This document shows positions 1 to 7,309 of a stretch of 35,369 bases of DNA, piece after piece. Source of the DNA: Acidimicrobiaceae bacterium (GTDB taxonomy: Bacteria > Actinomycetota > Acidimicrobiia > Acidimicrobiales > RAAP-2); the NCBI GenBank assembly GCA_003153575.1, contig PLZW01000020.1, positions 85,733 through 121,101 of the forward strand. The letters run 5' to 3'. Made by a program: the position numbers and the translations under genes. The stretch's first letter is position 1. Each line of letters begins with the position of its first letter. The notes under the pieces were generated by a model, which did no database searches, was not told where the DNA came from, and was given only the letters and a program-made list of their open reading frames with translations.

Positions 1-408
1 ATGGTCGACCTCGATTCCAACCCGACCAAACTCATTGACGTGGTGGAGATCGGCAAGCAGCTCCTCATCACTCGTGGCTCGCTGACCACCTTCTCCATCG
101 CCAACGACGTGGCCAAGTACTTCGCCATCGTCCCCGCATTGTTCATCGCCACCTATCCACAGCTGGCGCCGCTCAACATCATGAAGCTGCACAGTCCGGA
201 GAGCGCCGTACTGTCGGCCGTCATCTTCAACGCTCTCGTGATCGTGGCCCTGATCCCACTGGCGCTGCGCGGCGTCAAGTTCAGGGCCGCCGGCTCCGCG
301 GCCATTCTCCGTCGGAACGTCTGGATCTACGGGGTGGGCGGAATCGTCGCCCCGTTCATCTTCATCAAGCTCATCGACCTCGTGCTCGTCGCGCTGCACG
401 CCTACTGA
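1..408 (+). CDS. kdpB: K+-transporting ATPase subunit KdpB, C-terminal part (gene cut by window edge)
   Basis: This is the last 135 residues of the P-type ATPase subunit that hydrolyses ATP to drive high-affinity K+ uptake in the KdpFABC membrane complex. The frame is open to the first base, so the gene starts outside the window and the Met at position 1 is internal. Family features seen are the segment [19 protein letters not shown], which follows the hinge, then [20 protein letters not shown] and three hydrophobic membrane segments ending near the C-terminus. kdpC starts 14 bases after the stop, so the two are co-transcribed. The phosphorylation motif and nucleotide-binding domain lie upstream and cannot be checked here. 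Confidence 0.96.
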   Translation: MVDLDSNPTKLIDVVEIGKQLLITRGSLTTFSIANDVAKYFAIVPALFIATYPQLAPLNIMKLHSPESAVLSAVIFNALVIVALIPLALRGVKFRAAGSAAILRRNVWIYGVGGIVAPFIFIKLIDLVLVALHAY

Positions 409-421
409 TGGAGTCCATCTG

Positions 422-1069
422 ATGCTCGTCCACCTACGCCGGTCACTCGTGATGGCGGTGCTCTGCCTGATCTTCCTCGGGTTTGCCTATGCTTTTGCCG
501 GAACCGGGGTCTCCCAGGTTCTCTTCAAGTCTCAGGCCAACGGTTCGATCACTTCGAACGGATCGTCGTTGATCGGCCAGAACTGGTCTCAAACCAAGTG
601 CCCCGGTCATCCCTTGGGCAGCTGTGTGTTCCAGGGCCGTCCCGATGCCGTCGGTCCCTATGCCGGCTCCTTGAATCCGGTCGCCGGCGGGGGAGACAAC
701 CCGCTGCAGGCCAACAACATCCCCGGCAAGCCCGGAACACTGAACAGCGGTGAGTCAGGTGCGAGCAATCTCGGACCCCGGTCCAAGACCCTCGTGAGCA
801 ACACCCAGACCCTCGTCGCCTACTGGAAGGCACGGGGCGTCAACCCCACCCCCGACCTGGTCACCACCTCCGGGAGCGGCTATGACCCCGACATCTCAGC
901 AGCCGATGCGCGAGCTCAGATACCGATGGTCTCCAAGGCCACCGGGCTCTCCCCTTCGACGCTCAAGGCTCTGATCGCCCGTGAGAACAGCGGCGCGCAG
1001 TTGGGCTTCCTCGGCACCAGCTACATCAACGTGTTGCAGCTGAACGAGGCCCTCGCCCAGCTGCGTTGA
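422..1069 (+). CDS. kdpC: K+-transporting ATPase subunit KdpC
   Basis: KdpC is the small single-span subunit of the Kdp potassium pump and is thought to help ATP binding by KdpB. The 215-residue protein has one N-terminal membrane segment (about residues 8-28). It is followed by the family pattern QANGSI, SSLIGQNWS, GRPDAVGPY, SGASNLGP and a C-terminal LSPSTLKALIARENSGAQLGFLG segment. The ATG at 422 is preceded by GGAG at a normal distance. It is slightly longer than the Escherichia coli protein because of a Gly/Asn/Pro-rich stretch in the middle (about residues 80-110), which is common in actinobacterial forms. Confidence 0.95.
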   Translation: MLVHLRRSLVMAVLCLIFLGFAYAFAGTGVSQVLFKSQANGSITSNGSSLIGQNWSQTKCPGHPLGSCVFQGRPDAVGPYAGSLNPVAGGGDNPLQANNIPGKPGTLNSGESGASNLGPRSKTLVSNTQTLVAYWKARGVNPTPDLVTTSGSGYDPDISAADARAQIPMVSKATGLSPSTLKALIARENSGAQLGFLGTSYINVLQLNEALAQLR

Positions 1070-1267
1070 GAAGCTGGCAATCCATCGATGGTCGTGCATG
1101 CGGCCGATCCATGGCCCGTGCGATCGGCGACGCCGTTCCGAGGCCCTTTCCCGTTGGAGGCCGGTCGCCGCTCGGTCCGGTGGATCCCACACCTCGGACC
1201 CTCTCCGTCTGACGCACGGCGTCACTGGGCATTGTGACCGGCTATCGACCTCTCGGACGCGGGTGAC

Positions 1268-2449
1268 GTGACCAGGCCGATGGCCGACAGGGAAGACCCG
1301 GACGTGACTGCTGACGTCGGTCGAGAGGGAGCCGATGCCGTGGAGGCTGCTGGCCGATTCCGTATTTACCTGGGCGCCGCCCCTGGAGTTGGCAAGACCT
1401 ACGCCATGCTGGATGAGGGTCATCGGCGTCAGCGGCGAGGTACTGATGTGGTCATCGGGTTTGTCGAGTGCCACGGTCGACCCCTCACCGAGCATCTGAT
1501 GGAAGGCCTCGAGATGGTCGAGCGGCGAGTCGTGGAGTACCGGGGGACGCGCTTCGAAGAAATGGACCTCGAGGCGACCCTTGCGCGGCATCCTGGAGTG
1601 GCGTTGGTGGATGAGTTGGCGCACACCAACGTGCCGGGTGCGGGGCGCAATGAGAAGCGATGGCAGGATGTCATGGAACTCCTGCATGCCGGGATCGATG
1701 TCATCACCACGGTGAACATTCAGCATCTCGAGGGCATTGCCGACGCGGTCGAGGAGATCACGAATATTCCCGTCCGTGAGCGAGTGCCCGACTGGGTCAT
1801 CCGAAAGGCGGACCAGATCGAACTCGTAGATTCCTCCCCCGAACAGCTCCGCCGCCTTCTGCACGGAAATGTCTATCCGGCAGAACAGATCCCCTTTGCA
1901 CTGAACAATTACTTCGGCAAGGACAATCTCGTTGCTTTGAGAGAGCTGGCACTCCGGTTCCTGGCCGATGAATCAGATGTAGAGCTCCTGAACTATCTCC
2001 GCGGACGTTCATCTGCGAATCGATTCGAGACGAAGGAACGGATACTTGTGGCGGTGACCGCCGCACCCGGAACTGAAGCCATGATTCGCCGCGCATCGAG
2101 GATGGCCAGCCGCATGAAGGCCGATCTTCAGACGCTCCATATCGTGACTCGTGACAACGTTCGCCCACGGGCCAGCGAACAATGGATTGCCCTCCGCCAA
2201 CTGGGCGCCGACGTGGGCGCAGAGTGGAACGAGATTCGCTCCGACGATCCTGCCGGAGCCCTCATCGACTTCGCCCGCTCTCGGGAGATCACGCAGATCG
2301 TGGTGGGGTCGAGCCAGCGCAGCCGACGTCAGGAGTGGATGGGCGGGGGGTCGTTCGTGCGGAAGGTCTCCCGTCTGGCCGGCGAGGCCGAGATCGACGT
2401 CCACATCATTGCGCGGCGCCATCTTGAGAAGCTGACTGTCGGTCCCTGA
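1268..2449 (+). CDS. kdpD: Short KdpD-like sensor: KdpD N-terminal domain plus universal stress domain, no kinase
   Basis: The 393-residue protein begins with the KdpD signature domain (about residues 30-240): P-loop-like GAAPGVGKTYAML, the VDELAHTNVPG motif, and ITTVNIQHLEGIADAVEEIT. A universal-stress-protein fold follows (about 250-385) with the glycine-rich GSSQRSRRQ nucleotide loop. A normal KdpD continues for about 500 more residues with four membrane helices, GAF and histidine kinase domains; here the frame stops and no kinase-like reading frame follows. It should therefore be a cytosolic potassium or nucleotide sensor acting without its own phosphorelay. The GTG at 1268 gives the longest frame; ATG at 1280 is an alternative. 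It lies 198 bp after kdpC. Confidence 0.9.
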   Translation: MTRPMADREDPDVTADVGREGADAVEAAGRFRIYLGAAPGVGKTYAMLDEGHRRQRRGTDVVIGFVECHGRPLTEHLMEGLEMVERRVVEYRGTRFEEMDLEATLARHPGVALVDELAHTNVPGAGRNEKRWQDVMELLHAGIDVITTVNIQHLEGIADAVEEITNIPVRERVPDWVIRKADQIELVDSSPEQLRRLLHGNVYPAEQIPFALNNYFGKDNLVALRELALRFLADESDVELLNYLRGRSSANRFETKERILVAVTAAPGTEAMIRRASRMASRMKADLQTLHIVTRDNVRPRASEQWIALRQLGADVGAEWNEIRSDDPAGALIDFARSREITQIVVGSSQRSRRQEWMGGGSFVRKVSRLAGEAEIDVHIIARRHLEKLTVGP

Positions 2450-2852
2450 CAAGAGCTCGGATGTTGTATGGACATGTTGTGAGTCACCACATGTCGGTCA
2501 GATGTCAAGCCCATTCGGCGTGAGCAGTGACTTCGCTCGGTGGCAGATGGACACTACCGGTGTTCGACTCACTGCTCGGCGTCACCCGGCCGGATACCGG
2601 TGGCCAAGCGGCGCATGGCACTCGAATCGTCGGGGGTCCTTGGACTCGTTGTCTGCCTGGCGTCGGTGTCGGACTGGGGGTAGCGCGGTCCGCGGCTCTG
2701 ACGGCTTCGGCTGTAGCAACACACAGCATCTTCAGCACCTCCATCGATCACCGGAACGGGTGCCACACCAGCGGCCGTGACCGGGCGCATCCGATCGGGG
2801 GCAGGATGTTGCGATCCGTGTGCATGGCTTGTCCGGATGGTCTTGGGGTCTG
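2450..2852. other. Non-coding stretch between convergent kdpD and GNAT gene
   Basis: About 400 bases with no convincing gene. The open frames here give Arg/Thr/Gly-rich translations without recognisable domains. The only structure I see is the palindrome at 2471-2495 and a weak dyad at 2634-2647. Confidence 0.5.
2471..2495. promoter_or_regulatory. 25-bp imperfect palindrome downstream of kdpD
   Basis: The arms GACATGT and ACATGTC enclose GTGA and TCAC around a central G, with a single mismatched pair between outer and inner parts. It begins 22 bases after the kdpD stop. The symmetry up to the centre and the lack of a T-run argue for a protein-binding site rather than an intrinsic terminator. 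I do not recognise the cognate regulator. Confidence 0.4.
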
Positions 2853-3416
2853 TCAGGTGGTCGGTCGGTGGAGGACGTAGACCACCTGGGGTCCGGCGTC
2901 GCTCGGATCCTCGGATACCAGTGCGCCCGACCAGGTCCGGGTGAATCCGGCCCGCTCGAGGGCCCGCCACGAACGGCGGTTGTGCTCGTGGACCGCCACC
3001 ACGCAGGTCGGACAGCGGGCGTAGCGGACCCACGAATCGGCCACGAACGACGCGATGACCCGGGTGCCGACGCCCCGGCCGATGCGCTCGGGGTCGCCGA
3101 TCAGGTAGTCGATGCCGAAGGCGTCGAGCGGCGCGCCGGTGGGTGCCAGGGTGGCGCGCCAGTCGTCGTTGTCGGCGATCCGGTAGCGAACGACGAGGCC
3201 GATCGGTCGGCCGCCGAGGGTGACAATGCAGGCCTCGGTAGGGTCGGTGCCGTCGACACCGGGCCCGTAACGGGTCTCGAGGTCGTCGGGGCCCCAGGGC
3301 TCCTGCCACCAGGGCTCGACGTGCGGCGCGGCGAACCAGGTCGCGAGGAGGGGAAAGTCCGACCTGGTGAGCGGCTGGAAGGCGATCGACGCGCCGTCGT
3401 CGGGGCTGGTCGTCAT
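2853..3416 (-). CDS. GNAT N-acetyltransferase, aminoglycoside 6'-acetyltransferase-like
   Basis: The 187-residue protein has the GNAT fold of the AAC(6')/RimJ type: an N-terminal FQPLTRSDFPLLATWFAAPHVEPWW segment, the acetyl-CoA loop DPERIGRGVGTRVIASF (about residues 109-125), and the motif-B stretch EHNRRSWRALERAGF near residue 145-160. The HVEPWW-type N-terminus is typical of AAC(6')-Ib-like and siderophore-type acetyltransferases, so the substrate could be an amine-bearing antibiotic or a metabolite; the sequence does not decide. It follows the VOC gene on the same strand with 31 bases between, so both are probably co-transcribed. Confidence 0.85.
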   Translation of the reverse strand: MTTSPDDGASIAFQPLTRSDFPLLATWFAAPHVEPWWQEPWGPDDLETRYGPGVDGTDPTEACIVTLGGRPIGLVVRYRIADNDDWRATLAPTGAPLDAFGIDYLIGDPERIGRGVGTRVIASFVADSWVRYARCPTCVVAVHEHNRRSWRALERAGFTRTWSGALVSEDPSDAGPQVVYVLHRPTT

Positions 3417-3447
3417 CGGTCCCGGCCCCGGTCTCGGCCGGCCAGAC

Positions 3448-3900
3448 CTATCGGTCCTGCCACTCGGCCAACTCGATCGTCACGTCGCCTGGCCCGGACA
3501 CGAACACCAGGCGACGGTCGTGGAACTCGAGGACGTCGTTGCGGAGGTGCAGCCCGGCGTCGAGGAGCCGGGCCACGGTGGCGTCCAGGCCCTCGACGGC
3601 AAAGCAGATGTGGTTGAACCCGAGCCGGGCCAGGTCGGCCTCATCGGGGTCGGCCCGGGGCTCGGGACGGTGGAACCGGAGGAGCTGGACCTCCTGGTGG
3701 GTGACCGCGCCCTGCAGCTCCAGGGTGCCGTGGTCGGCTTCCCAATCGGGAATCCCCATGTAGCGGGACATCTCCTCGCCGCAGACGACGACGGCATGCG
3801 TCTTGGTGAAGCCGAGGAGGCCGAAGAACTCCACCGCGCCGTCGAGGTCCTCGACGGCGATGGTCACGTGGTCGAAGCCGCTGTGCCGGGCGTTGCCCAT
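3448..3900 (-). CDS. VOC family protein (glyoxalase / extradiol dioxygenase-like)
   Basis: A 150-residue protein with two beta-alpha-beta-beta-beta modules. The probable metal ligands are visible: His in GFDHVTIAV at the N-terminus, Glu in GTLELQGA, His in GFNHICFAVEGLD at the start of module two, and Glu in DVTIELAEW at the end. The fold covers glyoxalases, dioxygenases and antibiotic-binding proteins, so the reaction is unknown. There is no Shine-Dalgarno sequence before the ATG at 3900. Instead a TACGAT -10-like element lies 6 bases upstream, suggesting a leaderless mRNA. The gene is divergent from the methyltransferase. Confidence 0.85.
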   Translation of the reverse strand: MGNARHSGFDHVTIAVEDLDGAVEFFGLLGFTKTHAVVVCGEEMSRYMGIPDWEADHGTLELQGAVTHQEVQLLRFHRPEPRADPDEADLARLGFNHICFAVEGLDATVARLLDAGLHLRNDVLEFHDRRLVFVSGPGDVTIELAEWQDR

Positions 3901-3906
3901 GGCTTC

Positions 3907-3912
3907 ATCGTA
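3907..3912 (-). promoter_or_regulatory. Putative -10 element (TACGAT) of a leaderless promoter for the VOC gene
   Basis: TACGAT on the minus strand fits the actinobacterial -10 pattern TANNNT. Six bases separate it from the ATG at 3900, which places the expected transcription start at or next to the start codon. No convincing -35 element is visible. Confidence 0.4.
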
Positions 3913-4025
3913 CGGCCGCGACCGTTGCCGCCGCTCCCTATCGGGTGCCGAATGCCCCGCCGACGTCGACGCCCAGGTCGGGGATGTGCTGGTCGGTGGC
4001 GAACCGGTAGAGGATCGTGACGGGC

Positions 4026-4031
4026 GATACT
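4026..4031 (+). promoter_or_regulatory. Putative -10 element (GATACT) of a leaderless promoter for the methyltransferase
   Basis: GATACT is followed by six bases and then ATG at 4038, the same spacing as the divergent VOC promoter. GGAG in the spacer is too close to the ATG to be a normal ribosome binding site. This supports the ATG at 4038 rather than the upstream GTG at 4017. Confidence 0.4.
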
Positions 4032-4037
4032 GGAGCC

Positions 4038-4781
4038 ATGGAGCGCTCGAGCGACGGCACCCCCTACTACCGGACCGATCTGGCCCTCATCCACCATCTC
4101 GGCTTCGGTTTCCACGCGGACCTCTGCGCGCCCGGGATCCTGGCCGTCCTGGAGGGCGTCCGGAAGCGCGACGGGCTGGTGGTCGAAGTGGGTTGTGGAA
4201 GCGGGTTGCTGACCCGCCACCTGGTCGATGCCGGCCACCACGTCGTCGCCACCGACGCTTCGGAGGCCATGCTCGACCTGGCGCGGGGCCACGTGCCCGG
4301 AGCCGGGGAGATCCGGCGCCTGACACTGCCCGACGACGCGTTGCCGGAGGCCGACGCCATCGTGTCGGTGGGCCACGCGATCAGCTACCTCGATGACGAG
4401 GCCCTGCTCGAGCGGTCCCTGGTGGCCATGGCGGAAGCACTTCGCCCCGGGGGTGTCCTGGCCATCGACCTCTGCGACCTCGAGTGGGGCGCGGCCCGGC
4501 AGGACCAGGCCCCGAAGGTCTGGAGGACCGACGACTGGGCGCTCATGACGGAGTTCTCGGTACCGACGCCGACCCGGTACGTCCGCGAGATGACCACGTT
4601 CGTCCGCCGGCCGGACGGCTCGTGGCGCAGGGACGACGAGCGCCACGACAACGTGCTGGTCGACACGTCGGCCGTCCCGGCGCTCCTCGCCCGCCACGGC
4701 GTCGATGCCACGGTCTCGACCTCGTTCGGGGGCGCGGAGCTTCCCATCGGACTCGTCGCCGTCGTCGGCCTGAAGGCCTGA
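4038..4781 (+). CDS. Class I SAM-dependent methyltransferase
   Basis: A Rossmann-fold methyltransferase of 247 residues. Motif I is VVEVGCGSGLLTRHL (about residues 46-60), followed by the acidic end of beta 2 in VVATDASEAMLDLARG, motif II/III around DALPEADAIVSVGHAISYL, and LRPGGVLAIDLCDLEW. The sequence after that (FSVPTPTRYVREMTTFVRRPDGSWRRDDERH) is the beta-insert typical of small-molecule methyltransferases, so a metabolite is a likelier acceptor than nucleic acid. The frame allows a GTG at 4017, but ATG at 4038 has a well-placed -10 element. It stands alone between the divergent VOC gene and the aldo/keto reductase. Confidence 0.88.
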   Translation: MERSSDGTPYYRTDLALIHHLGFGFHADLCAPGILAVLEGVRKRDGLVVEVGCGSGLLTRHLVDAGHHVVATDASEAMLDLARGHVPGAGEIRRLTLPDDALPEADAIVSVGHAISYLDDEALLERSLVAMAEALRPGGVLAIDLCDLEWGAARQDQAPKVWRTDDWALMTEFSVPTPTRYVREMTTFVRRPDGSWRRDDERHDNVLVDTSAVPALLARHGVDATVSTSFGGAELPIGLVAVVGLKA

Positions 4782-4832
4782 CGGTCGATGGCGGCCCGTC
4801 GAGGTGCCGTCCGATCGACCAGATCCGATCCA

Positions 4833-4838
4833 TAGGAT
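4833..4838 (+). promoter_or_regulatory. Putative -10 element TAGGAT upstream of the aldo/keto reductase
   Basis: TAGGAT matches TANNNT and lies 72 bases before the ATG at 4911. The same hexamer occurs before the lipoprotein gene at 5915. No clear -35 element is seen. Confidence 0.3.
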
Positions 4839-4910
4839 CCGGGTAGTCATCGCTGCGACGCCGATGCAGAGGTGCCGCGTGCACGACCGACCACGAGCAG
4901 AGGAGCCCGT

Positions 4911-5780
4911 ATGGCATCGAGCGCAATTCCCGGTGGGATGTTCACCCTGGCCGACGGCATGGACGTCACCCGGATGGGGTACGGGGCCATGCAGTTGGCC
5001 GGACCGGGGGTGTTCGGCCCACCGGCAGAACACGACGCCGCGGTGGCCGTGCTCCGGGCGGCCGTCGACCTCGGGATCACCCACATCGACACCAGCGACT
5101 TCTACGGGCCGCACGTCACGAACCGGATCATCTTCGAGGCGCTGCACCCCTACCCGGACGATCTGCGGATCGTGACCAAGGTGGGCGCCCGGCGCGATGC
5201 CGAGGGCGGCTGGCCACACGCCCGTTCGCCCGAGGAGCTCCGCCAGGCCGTCCACGACAACCTCGACCATCTCGGCCTCGAAGCGCTCGATGTCGTCAAC
5301 CTCCGCATGGGTGGGGTGGCGGGACCCGAGGCCGGTTCGATCGCCGAGCAGTTCGAGGCGCTGGCCGAGCTCCAGCAGCAGGGTCTGATCCGCCACCTCG
5401 GCGTCAGCACGATGAGCGGCGAGCAGATCTCCGAGGCCCAGTCGATCGCGCCGGTGGTGTGCGTACAGAACTTCTACAACGTCGCCCACCGGGACGACGA
5501 CCTTTTGATCGACTCACTTGCCGCGCAGGGGATCGCCTACGTGCCGTACTTCCCCCTCGGCGGCTTCTCGCCACTGCAGTCGGACATGCTCGACCGGATA
5601 GCGGCTCGACGGGAAGCAGTACCGATGGTCGTCGCCCTGGCCTGGCTGCTCCAGCGGTCGCCGAACATCCTGCTCATCCCCGGGACGTCGTCGGTCGCGC
5701 ACTTGATCCAGAACGTCTCCGGCGCCGAGCTGGAGCTGTCCGGAGAGGACCTGGCCGAATTGGACGGCATCGCCGGGTAG
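4911..5780 (+). CDS. Aldo/keto reductase (YdbC-like, active-site His replaced)
   Basis: A cytosolic NAD(P)H-dependent carbonyl reductase of 289 residues forming a TIM barrel. The Asp and Tyr of the catalytic tetrad are in HIDTSDFYG (about residues 62-70) and the Lys is in RIVTKVGARRD (about 85-95). The usual His position reads LDVVNLRMGG, giving Arg or Met instead of His, as in the YdbC-type subgroup. The cofactor-phosphate loop IPGTSSVAHLIQNV is near the C-terminus. The frame is open to an ATG at 4872, but ATG at 4911 is preceded by AGGAG with good spacing and starts the conserved part. Substrate unknown. Confidence 0.9.
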   Translation: MASSAIPGGMFTLADGMDVTRMGYGAMQLAGPGVFGPPAEHDAAVAVLRAAVDLGITHIDTSDFYGPHVTNRIIFEALHPYPDDLRIVTKVGARRDAEGGWPHARSPEELRQAVHDNLDHLGLEALDVVNLRMGGVAGPEAGSIAEQFEALAELQQQGLIRHLGVSTMSGEQISEAQSIAPVVCVQNFYNVAHRDDDLLIDSLAAQGIAYVPYFPLGGFSPLQSDMLDRIAARREAVPMVVALAWLLQRSPNILLIPGTSSVAHLIQNVSGAELELSGEDLAELDGIAG

Positions 5781-5860
5781 CCGACCTGCAGCGGGCCCGC
5801 CTGCTGAGTACCCGGAATCGCCCGAACGCGGAAGAACAGGTCCCGACCCGCCCCATCTCC

Positions 5861-5866
5861 TAGGAT
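5861..5866 (+). promoter_or_regulatory. Putative -10 element TAGGAT upstream of the propeller lipoprotein gene
   Basis: TAGGAT lies 48 bases before the GTG at 5915, in the 134-base gap after the aldo/keto reductase. It would give a short untranslated leader containing the AAGGTGGGG ribosome binding site. Confidence 0.3.
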
Positions 5867-5914
5867 GACGCCGGCGTCAGGCTCGGCTCGACGCGAAGTG
5901 AAGGTGGGGATCGG

Positions 5915-7279
5915 GTGCGGCTCAGGGGGAATCTGAGGCTGCTGGTAGCAGCCGTGTGCTTCGGGAGCCTGCTGGCTGCCTGCTCGTCGGGATCCTCGGG
6001 GTCGTCGACGACGACGAGGACGGGCAACACTGTCCCGCTGGTGGCGGCAGGCTCGACGGGTTCGGCGGCGTACCTCGTCTACTGGGACCAGAACGAGGAG
6101 GTGGATTTCCTGTCCATGCCCTCGGGAACCCAGGGCCAGCTGCTTCCCGCCTGGGACCTCAACGGTCAGGTCTGCATCCTGCCCGACGGCCGGTTCGTCG
6201 GGGGATACGACCCCACGCTGCCGGCCCAGCAGAGCTTCGGTAGCGCCAAGCCCTACAAGCAACCCGCCGACGGCATGGAGCTCGACGAGCCCAACGGCTC
6301 GTTCAGCGGGCAGACGCTCTACGTGCCTGGACCCTACAAGTTGCCGGGCCAGACGATCGGCGGCGACTCGCCCCCGTCGCCGAACGGCGTGTTCAACAAC
6401 AACCAGACCTACACCGGCTGCGTGGTCGACAAGGCCGGAAACATCCTCGCCAACGACATCGCCACCGCGCAGGGCCAGTACCCGGCGCCCAGCAGCGGCA
6501 GGTTGGTGGAGTGGTTCGCCCCCGACTACACCACGTACTGCATCGACTACGGCCCGACGGCGGGAGGCGTGGGGCCGCACCATACCGACGGGACCGGCGG
6601 TCTGGCCCAACCGGGGATGATGACCTTGGCCGACAACGGCGACGTGCTCGTCCCCAACGTGGGCACCTCGAGCGTGCTCCAGTTCGCCCAATCGTCCCTG
6701 CCGACAAGTGCTGCGCAGTGCCCCGGGGGGATCTACCCCCGGGACAAGGTGAAGGTGTCGGACTTCGTCAAGGACCTCTCGTTCCCGTCCGGGATCGCCA
6801 AGGACCCGACCTGTGACTGCTTCGCGGTCAGCACCTACATCGGGGACCCGTCCATCCGCTGGGTGTCGAGCAGCGGCCAGCCCGAGCCGGGACGCGGCTC
6901 GGTCCCGGGCACGACCATCACCGATCTCGGGAAGAGCCCCGGGCAGTACAACCCGTTCGGCATGGCCTTCGCCCCGGACGGGACCCTGTACTTCATCGAC
7001 ATCCACATCGCCTGCTCGGCCGGGCTGTCTGGCTGCGGGCCCGCCAACTACGGGGGTCGGGTGATGAAAGTGACGTTCTCTGGAGGCCAACCGTCCGCAC
7101 CTGTTGCCTTAGCCACTGGTTTCGACTTCCCGACCAGCGTGACGGTGTGCGTGCCGTCCAAGTCCACGTGCCCGTATCCGACCGGGACGATCGTGGCACC
7201 GCTGTCGGGCCCGTCGGAAAATCCCGGGCCCGATGCCGGGCCCACGTCCAACGCACCTGGCAAGGCCGGCTTTGGCTGA
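5915..7279 (+). CDS. Secreted lipoprotein with NHL/SMP-30-like beta-propeller
   Basis: A 454-residue exported lipoprotein. The N-terminus MRLRGNLRLLVAAVCFGSLL is a signal peptide followed by the lipobox LAAC, with the lipidated Cys near residue 23, then a Ser/Thr/Gly linker. The rest reads as a beta-propeller with recurring turns such as QPGMMTLADNGDVLVPNVG, FPSGIAKDPTCDCFAVS and YNPFGMAFAPDGTLYFIDIH. Several Cys pairs suggest disulfides outside the cytoplasm. It would sit on the outer face of the membrane; no catalytic residues can be named. GTG at 5915 follows AAGGTGGGG. The next gene, also a propeller lipoprotein, starts 31 bases downstream, so both probably form one unit. Confidence 0.8.
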   Translation: MRLRGNLRLLVAAVCFGSLLAACSSGSSGSSTTTRTGNTVPLVAAGSTGSAAYLVYWDQNEEVDFLSMPSGTQGQLLPAWDLNGQVCILPDGRFVGGYDPTLPAQQSFGSAKPYKQPADGMELDEPNGSFSGQTLYVPGPYKLPGQTIGGDSPPSPNGVFNNNQTYTGCVVDKAGNILANDIATAQGQYPAPSSGRLVEWFAPDYTTYCIDYGPTAGGVGPHHTDGTGGLAQPGMMTLADNGDVLVPNVGTSSVLQFAQSSLPTSAAQCPGGIYPRDKVKVSDFVKDLSFPSGIAKDPTCDCFAVSTYIGDPSIRWVSSSGQPEPGRGSVPGTTITDLGKSPGQYNPFGMAFAPDGTLYFIDIHIACSAGLSGCGPANYGGRVMKVTFSGGQPSAPVALATGFDFPTSVTVCVPSKSTCPYPTGTIVAPLSGPSENPGPDAGPTSNAPGKAGFG

Positions 7280-7309
7280 GCGAGCCGGCCCCCGTCGTGG
7301 GCCGCAGCG

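Noticed and set aside
2634..2647. GGGTCC-TT-GGACTC dyad
   Set aside because: Resembles a DosR core but lies between two convergent gene ends with no start nearby.
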